From positions 113,556-177,555 of the forward strand of contig JAHELJ010000001.1 in assembly GCA_024644235.1 (NCBI GenBank): a stretch of DNA of 64,000 bases. The letters are read 5' to 3'. Both the position numbers and the translations under genes were made by a program. Below, piece by piece: positions 55,923 through 64,000 of the stretch; position 1 is the first letter of the stretch, and every line of letters begins with the position of its first letter. Origin of the DNA: Lewinellaceae bacterium. GTDB lineage: Bacteria > Bacteroidota > Bacteroidia > Chitinophagales > Saprospiraceae. The notes beneath the pieces were generated by a model. It did no database searches. It saw only the letters and a list, made by a program, of their open reading frames with translations, and was not told the origin of the DNA.

Positions 55923-58900
55923 CTATCCCGCATACCGTAGGGCAAATTCCAGCTCTTCGCTCTTGAGTAGCGGAAGTTCGAAGAAGAACTTCGTACCTAC
56001 ATTTTCTTCTGTCTCGAAGTAGATTCTACCACCGAACGATTCGACAATGTTCTTGGAAATGGCCAGCCCCAGCCCAGTTCCTGATGTTTTGGTAGTGAAG
56101 TTTGGATAGAAAACTTTCTCCCTCATCTCCCGGCTAATTCCTTTGCCATTATCACTGACCTGAATCACTGCTTTTTCACCCCGTTTTTCCAGCTTGATAT
56201 CAATGGCTCCCCGTCGGCTTGGCGGAATAGCCTGAATAGCGTTCTTGATCAGATTGTTGAGCACCCGGAGAAGATGACTTTTATCGGCGTTGACATAGAT
56301 CTCATCAATGGGTACATATAGGTTGAAATCCATATCGTCACGCTTCTTAAACAGATCATGCACTGATGCAACCAGATCATTCAGGACTATGCTTTCATAT
56401 TGTGGTTTAGGCATCTTGGCAAACGTCGAAAATTCAGCAGCAATTTTGGATAAATTATCGATTTGCTCTATTAGGGTGATGGCAACACGTTGCACTAATT
56501 GCTTAGACTCTATGGGATCGGCATTTTGAATAGCGTGCTGTAAATGTTGAATACTCAACTTCATCGGAGTCAAGGGATTCTTTATCTCGTGTGCTACCTG
56601 CTTAGCCATTTCTCGCCAGGCTACCTCCCTTTCAGTCTGAGCCAACAGATCGGCACTTTCATCCAACTTGACAATCATTTGATTGTACTCCTGAATTAAA
56701 ATTCCAAGCTCGTCACTCGTTTTCCATTGCAGGGGTTCATTCGACCGGCCCAATTTGAAGTCTTTTAGTTTTTGTCCTAGCACAGTCATTGGTCGCGTGA
56801 TACTGTTTGCAACCGCCAAGGCAAAAGCACCAGCAATGAGCAGCAAGAACACGTACACATTAAGGAGAGTACCCATAAAGTCCTTCACCCTATCCCAAGC
56901 ATCTGCTCTCCCCGGATAAACTGGTAATCCGGCATATCCCAATAACTGACCATTCTGGTTGCGGAAGGAAAAATAGGCACTCTGCTCCTGCTCACCCTTT
57001 TGATTTGTTTCTTCATGAATAAGGATGGACTCTCCCAGTTGTCTCATGCGGATCAGTGGGTCAAAACTCATCAAATCTGCCAGATAGCCGCGCTTGAGAG
57101 CTTCCGGATCAGAAGTTTCAAGTAATTGGCCGTTAATATCAAAAATCTGAATATGTGTGCTGTATTGTAGAGCCAGATTTTGCAGATTACCAATGAGTTG
57201 GGAATCAAGGCGACTCAATGATAATCTGTTGATCTCCTCTTGAATTTCAAACTGCAGAGCTGAGGCCTTTTCTTTCAACCGGTCCTCATTGGTCTTTTCG
57301 GCATTGGATTGAAAATATACTACCGTCACAATACCAATAATGATGAATGAAAGAATGATCAAGGCCAAGACACTGACCTGGATTTTGTTACGAAGTGAAA
57401 TCTGATTAGAGAACGTAAAGTTAAATTCCTTCGGTAGGTAGGGGATGAAAGTATTGAGCAGAAGTAGAAAGAAGATGATGATAACGATCACCACAAACAA
57501 GTAAGAAAACAAAGAAACGGGCTTAATCAGACCGGTTAGTTTCCGACCTACCATAGTGAGATAGGTTCCGTTGTGATAGATCAAGTCTGACCAGCCTAGT
57601 TTATATTGCATTGTCACCGGATCTCCGCCTAGATCATCTTCGAGAATCATTTTGTAGTCAGAAGAGCTCCGTTCTATGCATTTGCCATCTTTGTAAATGG
57701 CGTACTCATAATTTTGCAAAGCCCCGATACCTTTAAAGTTAGATACCGGAAGTAGACTAGGAACGGGCGTATATGGGTTACTATTCTTTTTTTCAAATTG
57801 AAGGGCCAGTCTTTGTCCATTGCTTAAGGTCACGAATGTGAGGTATTGATCTAGCTGTTTTGGATTTTGATAGTACATCCTATCCTCAACATTGAAATCC
57901 AACTGGACAAAATCTTGGCTGGAGGTCGCTGGAAAGCTTAAGCGGTAGTAGTTGCCCAGATAGGTCGATCCCTTAATTATCGTTTCTGACAACATGGATA
58001 AGACCATTGGCGAATTTGCAAGATCATGTAAAGGTTCGTCAACAACTTGCAGCATCTGATTCATCTCACGCAAGGCAACTGTATCTACTTCTTCAGTCAA
58101 CTGTTTAGCTATCATAGTGCGCAGCGCCATGTCCTTATCCTTGTTGTACTTGAAGAGCAGAATGGAGGAAAATCCAGATAAGACCACTAACCATAAGACG
58201 ATCCAGGTGAAATTGGGTGTCTTCACTTCCAAAAAGACATCCATGAGCAAAATGAAAATACCGGCAACCAGAGCAAACTGAAAAAGAGCAATAGATGGAT
58301 TAATGTTGAAAAGAATGGGAAGTGAAGTTAGCAACGCTGCTATACCTGCTGTGATTTTGAACCGCAAGGGAACGGCAAATTGCTGGATTAGCGACACCAT
58401 CTTGGCTGACCAAATGAAGAGAGCAAAGAGAAGCAAGATAATTCCTACTAGTGCTGAAATGCTTAAAATGTCGAGGTTAAAAACACTTTCGAAGTCAAAG
58501 TTTATTGATGTCTTTTGAATGAGATCCTTGCAAAATCGTGAAAGCCAGATCAAGGAGGTGAATATGAAAAGATAACCTACAAAGCACAACATCAACTGCT
58601 TGGAGAGCTTCATCCTCACCGGTATTCGCAAGGAGATCTGGTTTATCAAAAAAATAGTGATCCACAGAAAGATCAAAATGTTTATCAACAGATCTCCCAG
58701 AGAAGGATGGAATGCAGGAGCGGTCAATGAGGGATTAAAAATGGGCAATGCATTAAAGGGCTGGGTAAAATCAAGTAAATAGGTAATGAAGCGAATGCCG
58801 GCGGCCGTGATCACAAAGAAGGCAATTCCGTACCACAACCCTACTTTCTCAATCAGGAGCTTAGATATTTGTTGAACTAGGGCAGCCAGAGCAATGGCAA

Positions 58901-59570
58901 CTAAGCCATATAGTAAAAGCAGTATACCGACTTCATTACGAGATAAAGGTTTTGTGTTGGGATTATTAATAAATAGAAACTCTTCCCCGTTGCTGGTCAT
59001 GACGGGTGTACCTGACTGATCAGATAGGGTGATCGAAGCAGGTATCGACCGGCCAATATGTTCATATGGATTGGGTTCAGAACCGAGGCGAATGGGGACT
59101 AGGCCTACTGTTTTGAAGGTCTTGTCCTGTTTGGTAAATTGACCATAAAGGGCCCTGTAGAAATTATTTCTGTCTTGGTAATACGGATTGCCAGTGCTTA
59201 ATTGATCGAGGTCGGGCATCCTGACGTGGTCATTTGACCAAAACACGAGTTCCTGGTTGTCCAGGATAAACAGAGTGAATGGTTTTCCATCAAGTTTGAC
59301 TATTGACCTTATCAGATCGATATCCGGTTGATCAGATTGGAAAATACCGGGCAGTTTATGCAGGAACTCATTATCCTTATGTAGCGTTAGAAATTCTGAC
59401 TCTGCTGATGCCAGATAAGACTCGAACTGAGACCGTGCTTTTTGCATTCCATCTTTTTGATAAAAATGGTAGTGCATGTAGCCGGCAACCAGGAGAAACA
59501 AAGTTGATAGAGCCCAAAAGAGAAGGGGAAGTTGAAATTCCTTTGACGGCCGTATATTCGTCATATACAA
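55923..59570 (-). CDS. Large NtrY-like sensor histidine kinase
   Basis: This 1215-residue kinase has a first membrane segment at about 17-35, a periplasmic region to about 210, a polytopic block of about eight segments (215-470), a second large extracytoplasmic region (480-690), more segments near 700 and 745, a third sensor region, and a final segment near 900. Then follow HAMP, the HisKA box VAHEIKNPLTPMKL with His994, and the ATPase domain (NLIKNAIQAIP, SDNGKGIS, GTGLGLAISKNI). No response regulator gene adjoins it. The sensed signal is unknown. Confidence 0.9.
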   Translation of the reverse strand: MYMTNIRPSKEFQLPLLFWALSTLFLLVAGYMHYHFYQKDGMQKARSQFESYLASAESEFLTLHKDNEFLHKLPGIFQSDQPDIDLIRSIVKLDGKPFTLFILDNQELVFWSNDHVRMPDLDQLSTGNPYYQDRNNFYRALYGQFTKQDKTFKTVGLVPIRLGSEPNPYEHIGRSIPASITLSDQSGTPVMTSNGEEFLFINNPNTKPLSRNEVGILLLLYGLVAIALAALVQQISKLLIEKVGLWYGIAFFVITAAGIRFITYLLDFTQPFNALPIFNPSLTAPAFHPSLGDLLINILIFLWITIFLINQISLRIPVRMKLSKQLMLCFVGYLFIFTSLIWLSRFCKDLIQKTSINFDFESVFNLDILSISALVGIILLLFALFIWSAKMVSLIQQFAVPLRFKITAGIAALLTSLPILFNINPSIALFQFALVAGIFILLMDVFLEVKTPNFTWIVLWLVVLSGFSSILLFKYNKDKDMALRTMIAKQLTEEVDTVALREMNQMLQVVDEPLHDLANSPMVLSMLSETIIKGSTYLGNYYRLSFPATSSQDFVQLDFNVEDRMYYQNPKQLDQYLTFVTLSNGQRLALQFEKKNSNPYTPVPSLLPVSNFKGIGALQNYEYAIYKDGKCIERSSSDYKMILEDDLGGDPVTMQYKLGWSDLIYHNGTYLTMVGRKLTGLIKPVSLFSYLFVVIVIIIFFLLLLNTFIPYLPKEFNFTFSNQISLRNKIQVSVLALIILSFIIIGIVTVVYFQSNAEKTNEDRLKEKASALQFEIQEEINRLSLSRLDSQLIGNLQNLALQYSTHIQIFDINGQLLETSDPEALKRGYLADLMSFDPLIRMRQLGESILIHEETNQKGEQEQSAYFSFRNQNGQLLGYAGLPVYPGRADAWDRVKDFMGTLLNVYVFLLLIAGAFALAVANSITRPMTVLGQKLKDFKLGRSNEPLQWKTSDELGILIQEYNQMIVKLDESADLLAQTEREVAWREMAKQVAHEIKNPLTPMKLSIQHLQHAIQNADPIESKQLVQRVAITLIEQIDNLSKIAAEFSTFAKMPKPQYESIVLNDLVASVHDLFKKRDDMDFNLYVPIDEIYVNADKSHLLRVLNNLIKNAIQAIPPSRRGAIDIKLEKRGEKAVIQVSDNGKGISREMREKVFYPNFTTKTSGTGLGLAISKNIVESFGGRIYFETEENVGTKFFFELPLLKSEELEFALRYAG

Positions 59571-59591
59571 CTAATGAGAAAAAATCATATT

Positions 59592-59619
59592 AAACAAATT
59601 TATAATTTATAATTTGTTT
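59592..59619. repeat. Palindrome between the kinase and RNase P RNA genes
   Basis: AAACAAAT and ATTTGTTT are exact inverted arms with 12 A/T bases between. It lies between divergent genes, about 32 bases before the RNase P RNA. An operator or promoter part is possible; the region is very AT-rich. Confidence 0.4.
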
Positions 59620-59649
59620 ATTTATAAAAAGAAAGATTTTTTTAAGACT

Positions 59650-60053
59650 AAGCTACAGGGAGCTCTATCGCGTTTTGGCGGAGATTTGCCGGCAGAATGA
59701 GGAAAATCCGGACAACGTAGAGCACCGCACCATCTAACGGATGGGTCCCGTCATATGACGGGAACAGAAAGTGTCGCAGAAACTATACCGCCTTGCTACG
59801 GTGAGGTAAGGGTGAAAACGTGCGGTAAGAGCGCACGTCTTGTGATGGTAACATCGCAGGAGGATAAACCTTGCGGGTTGAAATGCCACGTATATTTCGC
59901 TCTACCCTCGGGTAGGAAGGGTTGCTCGCCCAACGATCAGCAATGACAGCGGAAGGGGTAGGCAGATAGACCATCTTCGTGAGGAGATGGCTAGATAAAT
60001 GATAGAGGATCGCCTTAGGGTGATTACAGAATCCGGTTTACATCCCTGTAGCA
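59650..60053 (+). ncRNA. rnpB: RNase P RNA, bacterial type A
   Basis: This RNA is the catalytic part of RNase P, which matures tRNA 5' ends. The ends pair exactly: GCTACAGGGA at 59652 with TCCCTGTAGC ending at 60052 form helix P1. Conserved core pieces are present: GAGGAAAATCCGGAC (CR I), CAGAAACTATACCGCC, GGTAAGGGTGAAAACGTGCG with GGTAAGAGCGCAC, and the 3' element TTACAGAATCCGG. Length, about 400 bases, is normal. It lies on the plus strand between a divergent kinase and a convergent GH113-like gene whose stop begins four bases later. ORFs that cross it are not genes. Confidence 0.95.
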
Positions 60054-60056
60054 TTC

Positions 60057-61196
60057 TTATTCTGCGACGGAAAAGAATCTCTGAATCGTCTGTTCTGCCG
60101 GTTTGCCTTGAGGAGAGAAATCGATTAATACATTCCAGTCAGGATTACTTTGTTTACGCCTTTCTCTTCTTTCTTCTTTTTCTGCTATAAAATCAGGGTC
60201 GTTATAGCGATATGTTTGATGAAACCATTTCCAAATAAAAACACCGCCAAACCAGGACTCATCCCACAATGACTGGAAAAAGGCTTGGTAACATTTGTCT
60301 TGGGTAGCATCACAGACCACTCGACGGCCAGCACTCATTTGCCCCGGCCATGTCCACGGATCCACTGCCGCATCTTCGGAATTTCGATACCCAAGTTCAG
60401 TGAAGTAAATCTCCTTATTGTACTTTTTACTTAAGTTCCTCATCACACGTTTGTGATCTCTCCAACCTGACTCCAGGTCAGTTACCTCCGGCTTCATCTT
60501 GTATGTCAATGGAAAATATCCTTGTACTCCAATATAGTCTAGGTCATCCCAAAAAGTGATGTCTTCATACTCCTTGTAGAAGTTTGCAGCATAGGTAAGG
60601 TCGCCGGAATACACTTTCCTCACTTCACTGATGATCTTTTTCCAGGCATCTGGACGGATTGTCGCCGTCAAATGCAACTCGGTTCCTATGCACAGCGCGT
60701 CGATTTGTAGTTGTTCTGCTAGCTTGGCGTAGTGAAGAATAAATGCTTCATAGGACGTGAACCAACTTTGCCAATCTCCTTCGTTATCCATCACAATATC
60801 TGATCGCCATTTGCCATTGGCTTGTGTGAGCCAAATGTGTGGCTTGAGCATTGTTTTCAATCCAGCTTTCCTGGCTAGTAAGGTAGTCTCTCGAATACCA
60901 CTGTCTGTCTCACCCCACAAGACATGTTGTGTTTCAAGTCGGATCGAAGGACTATTGTGATGTTGTTGCCAGCCAAAGGGGGTCTGAGAAATCCAATTGG
61001 CCCCAATGCGATTGAGGTCTGCAAAATTGTCGATAATCACTGAATCACCTGCTACCCAGCACACTCCTTTTACTTTTTCGGCAGGTGGGATCTGGGGGGA
61101 TTCTTTACCAGACAATACAAAGCCAACCAATACCAATAGAAAACAAGCAGCAAGGAAAACCAGCAGGGAACGGTCTAGTCTTAACATCACAGACAT
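60057..61196 (-). CDS. GH113-like glycoside hydrolase (membrane anchored)
   Basis: The 379-residue protein has an N-terminal hydrophobic anchor (residues about 9-29) and a TIM-barrel with KGVCWVAGDSVIIDNFADLN, TMLKPHIWL, LCIGTELHLT with the acid/base Glu, and FTELGYRNSEDA with the nucleophile Glu, the pattern of family GH113 (beta-mannanase-like). Substrate is not certain. It is read leftward, 32 bases after porV, so probably in the same transcript. Its stop lies next to the 3' end of rnpB. Confidence 0.85.
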   Translation of the reverse strand: MSVMLRLDRSLLVFLAACFLLVLVGFVLSGKESPQIPPAEKVKGVCWVAGDSVIIDNFADLNRIGANWISQTPFGWQQHHNSPSIRLETQHVLWGETDSGIRETTLLARKAGLKTMLKPHIWLTQANGKWRSDIVMDNEGDWQSWFTSYEAFILHYAKLAEQLQIDALCIGTELHLTATIRPDAWKKIISEVRKVYSGDLTYAANFYKEYEDITFWDDLDYIGVQGYFPLTYKMKPEVTDLESGWRDHKRVMRNLSKKYNKEIYFTELGYRNSEDAAVDPWTWPGQMSAGRRVVCDATQDKCYQAFFQSLWDESWFGGVFIWKWFHQTYRYNDPDFIAEKEERRERRKQSNPDWNVLIDFSPQGKPAEQTIQRFFSVAE

Positions 61197-61228
61197 TAGA
61201 CATTAAGGGGATTTGACTTTTGCCTTGG

Positions 61229-62467
61229 TTATAAACCTGCGTCTGGAACCTCGGTTCCTGCAAGATCACCAAAGTCAAATAGCAATGAGAATCTCAGCGT
61301 CTTATCCAGTGGGTTACTTGCTTGGGCTGTCGAATTTGTACTGATCAGGTAAGACATATTGATCCCAAATACATTATACTTCAAACCAAGCCCGGTAGTG
61401 AAATAGCGTCTATTACCCTTCAGTCGGTTTTCGTGAAAATAGCCTGCCCTGATTGCAAATTGGCCATCGTACCAGTACTCAGCACCTACGGAATAGGTGA
61501 ACTCTTTTAGCTCTTCACTCGCACCTCCGGGAGCATCTCCAAAAGAACCCAATACACCTCTGAAGAAAGATCTCTCCCGATAGTCGGGAATATTCGGATC
61601 ACCTTCATCATTGTATCCGGGATCTGACGGATGCTCTGGCGTGGGTACCATCAGTTTATTGAGATCTGCTGCAAGCGTCAATTTGTTGTATTCGTCAAAA
61701 TCTACCTCCCATGCTGCCCCCAGTCCAAAGTTAGCAGGCAAGAAGTCGTTTGTTTCCTTCGTGTAAGTAATCTTTGATCCCAGGTTGGACAGATTCAATC
61801 CAAAGGATAGCTTGCTCGCATCGAGAGGGATAGCGTAATAAAACGAAATGTCTGCCGCTCCAGCTACTCCCGGATTGATCTCGATTCCATTTACTTCTTG
61901 ACCACCAGCCAAATTGGAGTAAATAAATTTACCATTGATTCCCACAGAGAAGTTTTCACCCAATTTACGGGCAAAGCCCACCGCTACTTCAAATTCATTA
62001 GGTCGTCCAAATCCAGCTGGCTCCCCGTTCTCATTAGTGAATTGTATATCGCCAAGTGAAAAATACCTCAGACTAAAGCCAATGGATTGCAAATCATCCA
62101 ATCGACGATAACCAGCCAGATATGCCAGATACACATCCTGAAGGCCCAACGATCTCAACCAAGGAGAATAGGTTGCCGAGATTGCAAAATCGTTGTCAGC
62201 AAATGCCAACTTCGAGGTATTTACATGCATACTATTGGCATCGGCCGAAATAGCAACACCGGCATCTCCCATGGCACCGGTCCTGGCGTCCGGAGTAATG
62301 CGCAAAAACGGCACTGCCGTTGGAATTGCGTTCGGACAGTCGCTACCATCTGGTAAAACGTACTTGCCACTTCCCGGAGAGGTTTCCACGCATTGTGCTT
62401 GAACATCGAGGCCCAAAAATATCAGGATAAAGCTTATGGCAAGGGTCAAAATTGGTGTTCGTCGCAT
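61229..62467 (-). CDS. porV: T9SS outer membrane protein PorV
   Basis: The 412-residue protein has a signal peptide (ending VQAQ), then the PorV pattern of a FadL-type beta-barrel: PFLRITPDARTGAMGDAGVA, LAFADNDFAISATYSPWLR, RYFSLGDIQFTN. PorV shuttles cargo with C-terminal sorting domains from the T9SS channel to the PorU sortase on the outer membrane. It follows porU on the same strand, the order seen in many Bacteroidota, and has its own promoter box. Confidence 0.95.
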   Translation of the reverse strand: MRRTPILTLAISFILIFLGLDVQAQCVETSPGSGKYVLPDGSDCPNAIPTAVPFLRITPDARTGAMGDAGVAISADANSMHVNTSKLAFADNDFAISATYSPWLRSLGLQDVYLAYLAGYRRLDDLQSIGFSLRYFSLGDIQFTNENGEPAGFGRPNEFEVAVGFARKLGENFSVGINGKFIYSNLAGGQEVNGIEINPGVAGAADISFYYAIPLDASKLSFGLNLSNLGSKITYTKETNDFLPANFGLGAAWEVDFDEYNKLTLAADLNKLMVPTPEHPSDPGYNDEGDPNIPDYRERSFFRGVLGSFGDAPGGASEELKEFTYSVGAEYWYDGQFAIRAGYFHENRLKGNRRYFTTGLGLKYNVFGINMSYLISTNSTAQASNPLDKTLRFSLLFDFGDLAGTEVPDAGL

Positions 62468-62498
62468 CAGTAAAGCTCGTTGTTAAAAAATTGGTCGC

Positions 62499-62506
62499 AA
62501 ATATAA
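62499..62506 (-). promoter_or_regulatory. Promoter -7 box before porV
   Basis: On the minus strand this is TATATTTG followed by CG, a good TAnnTTTG match in the 74-base gap between porU and porV. The nearest TTG is 24 bases upstream. Confidence 0.55.
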
Positions 62507-62541
62507 CGAAATGCCTTCCGTTTTAGTTTGCAAGGTTTGGA

Positions 62542-64000
62542 TTAACGCAAGATCACTAGTTTCTGTAATTCGCTCTCATTATTGACTTGCCTGCCAGATC
62601 CGTCCGTAGTGCGTACTTTCAAGCGATAAATGTAAATACCATTTGCCAATGGATCTCCAAAGTGATCTCTGCCATCCCATTTGATATCTCGAGACAATCG
62701 GGACGATGACTTTACTGTCTTCTGCAAAGTATGTACCAATCTGCCGGACACGGTAAAGATGTCAACACGAATGTCTAAATCTTGGTTTGGGAATGCATGC
62801 TCAAACTGGAAGCAGGTATTGTCTGTAAATGGATTGGGATAGTTTAAAACATGCTGCAGAGCCGCTTCCGACTCATCCACAACGAGAAACTCTGTAAAGC
62901 TCGTGCTTGAATTGTTAGCAATGTCCCATGCCTTGACTTCTATCGAGTGCAAACCCAGTTCGAGGTTGTTCAATGGATAGGTAACAATCCCACTGGTATG
63001 ATCATCCTGAGCTGCTTCGTAGAAATCATTGAATATCAAAGTGTTTTGCGCATTCCTATCCAATACTCCAGTCAAATCGTGGCCAATACTATTGCCAATC
63101 ACATTGATTCCATTTTCGTCTGAAAGATGGATAAGCAAAACAGGGTTTCGATCAGTCATCCCACCATATACAAAGTTTTCATCATCCATAAATAATTGAA
63201 TATCGGGTCCTTGTGTGTCATTCAACCCGGCTTCATTTGTTCCACCCACGATGATTTCATTGTACTGCCCCTTAGCATCCAGAGGAGTTCCATTTTCCGC
63301 ATAGTAACTGATCTTGCCTTGGCCAAAGACATAATTGATGTCCTTTGGGATCACGAAGGTGAAGGAAAAACGGCCGGCGTTTACACTAGCTAAACCTTTG
63401 AAGATGACGCTCTTCTGTAGGTTGAAAGAGCGTTCGAAACTCCCTTGATCTTGAGCTAATGTCCTTAAGGTAAGAGCTTTATCATAAATAGTTGGGTAGA
63501 TCTTTCCATTAAAGGCTGAAGCAATCTGTCCTGTATGATCCACAATTTCACCTGTCACAGTTACTTTGCTTAAGGCTTTCAACGTATCGGCGGCAGCGGT
63601 CGAAAGGTCTTTCCCATTTATAGTCAAGGTGCGAACGTCGTATTGTGGAATTGCCAAATGCATAGCTGGATCACCAAGCAGTGTGAATTTTCTCGCATTC
63701 GAGCCCAATGTGTCTGCACTGTTGGAATTTTTCGAATTGATCAATATTTGACCAATCGTCGGGATGCGTCCATTCACAGGTTTAAACAGATTGTCGAAAA
63801 CAGAGGCAGTGAGCCGTTCATTTGAATTTGCATAAACTGCTCTAACGGTGGTAAATAGAGCAATTGACCCCCCTTGTGGATTGGTAAGAGAGTATTCTCC
63901 TGCACTGATCTTTCGAGGATTGTCATACCCTGCAAACGAACACGTGGCAGTGATTAGGAGAGGAAGCTTTTCGGGATTTTGCCACTTATCGATATCCTCG
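62542..64000 (-). CDS. porU: T9SS sortase PorU, 5' end cut by window
   Basis: The frame is open to the right end of the window, so the N-terminal part is missing; about 485 codons are visible. Past the annotated internal Met it continues upstream with LPLLITATCSF, holding the catalytic Cys, then GGSIALFTTVRAVYA, both standard C25 (gingipain-like) runs. The C-terminal part has Ig-like domains and ends in a FlgD-like segment (FGDPLANGIYIYRLKVR). PorU cleaves T9SS sorting domains and attaches cargo to lipopolysaccharide. ATG 63775-63777 is internal, not a start. Confidence 0.93.
   Translation of the reverse strand, partial: EDIDKWQNPEKLPLLITATCSFAGYDNPRKISAGEYSLTNPQGGSIALFTTVRAVYANSNERLTASVFDNLFKPVNGRIPTIGQILINSKNSNSADTLGSNARKFTLLGDPAMHLAIPQYDVRTLTINGKDLSTAAADTLKALSKVTVTGEIVDHTGQIASAFNGKIYPTIYDKALTLRTLAQDQGSFERSFNLQKSVIFKGLASVNAGRFSFTFVIPKDINYVFGQGKISYYAENGTPLDAKGQYNEIIVGGTNEAGLNDTQGPDIQLFMDDENFVYGGMTDRNPVLLIHLSDENGINVIGNSIGHDLTGVLDRNAQNTLIFNDFYEAAQDDHTSGIVTYPLNNLELGLHSIEVKAWDIANNSSTSFTEFLVVDESEAALQHVLNYPNPFTDNTCFQFEHAFPNQDLDIRVDIFTVSGRLVHTLQKTVKSSSRLSRDIKWDGRDHFGDPLANGIYIYRLKVRTTDGSGRQVNNESELQKLVILR

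Noticed and set aside
59755-60190. Several 63-residue ORFs on both strands
   Set aside because: They lie over the RNase P RNA gene; their codons carry no family pattern.

Overview
The window looks like a piece of chromosome from a member of the Bacteroidota, probably of the Cytophagales type; I do not name a genus. The pointers are PorU and PorV of the type IX secretion system (T9SS), a secreted M4 protease with a T9SS C-terminal sorting domain, promoters of the TAnnTTTG form, the Bacteroidetes-type alternative GlmU, starts preceded by A-rich sequence instead of Shine-Dalgarno sites, and zinc-free L36, L31, S14 and S4. Genes are packed tightly, with many ATGA overlaps and several convergent pairs only 6-11 bases apart.

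Bases 1-33,800 are mixed. In order they hold: a cut amidohydrolase with a TIM-barrel sugar isomerase and a secreted protein; a leftward VTC/CotH/DUF4956 operon; prohibitin; a family 9 glycosyltransferase; an M4 metalloprotease with an overlapping small lipoprotein; a Cys-rich secreted protein; a YkoF-like thiamine-binding protein; an MlaF/MlaE-type lipid ABC pair; an SDR plus an iodotyrosine-deiodinase-like nitroreductase; fabG plus a metzincin lipoprotein; a large acyl-CoA oxidase/dehydrogenase; pgi-manA; YraN, L31, alternative GlmU and a methyltransferase; a NagB/PIG-L fusion; an MFS transporter; small Fe-S proteins; msrA-msrB; a prenyl diphosphate synthase; and a GNAT protein.

Bases 33,866-52,189 are one long rightward ribosomal block: rpsL-rpsG-fusA, the S10 and spc clusters, secY, map, infA, rpmJ (too short for ordinary ORF calling), rpsM-rpsK-rpsD-rpoA-rplQ. 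It starts from a textbook TTTG-N19-TATCTTTG promoter and ends at a strong terminator, with a further hairpin between secY and map and a probable internal promoter before rplP. carA, eno, a DivIC/FtsB-like protein and sucD follow.

Bases 55,923-64,000 hold a leftward 1215-residue NtrY-like histidine kinase, the rightward RNase P RNA gene (about 59,650-60,053, which contains only meaningless ORFs), and a leftward set porU (cut by the window end), porV and a GH113-like glycosidase.

No tRNA, rRNA, CRISPR array, insertion sequence or prophage was seen. The most interesting unexplained signals are a likely unannotated small RNA at about 13,188-13,377, intrinsic terminators placed in the leaders of the acyl-CoA dehydrogenase and GlmU genes, the spaced-cysteine secreted protein, and several unusual fusions or active-site variants (TerB-like/acyl-CoA oxidase, NagB/PIG-L with a changed active-site residue, deiodinase-like nitroreductase).
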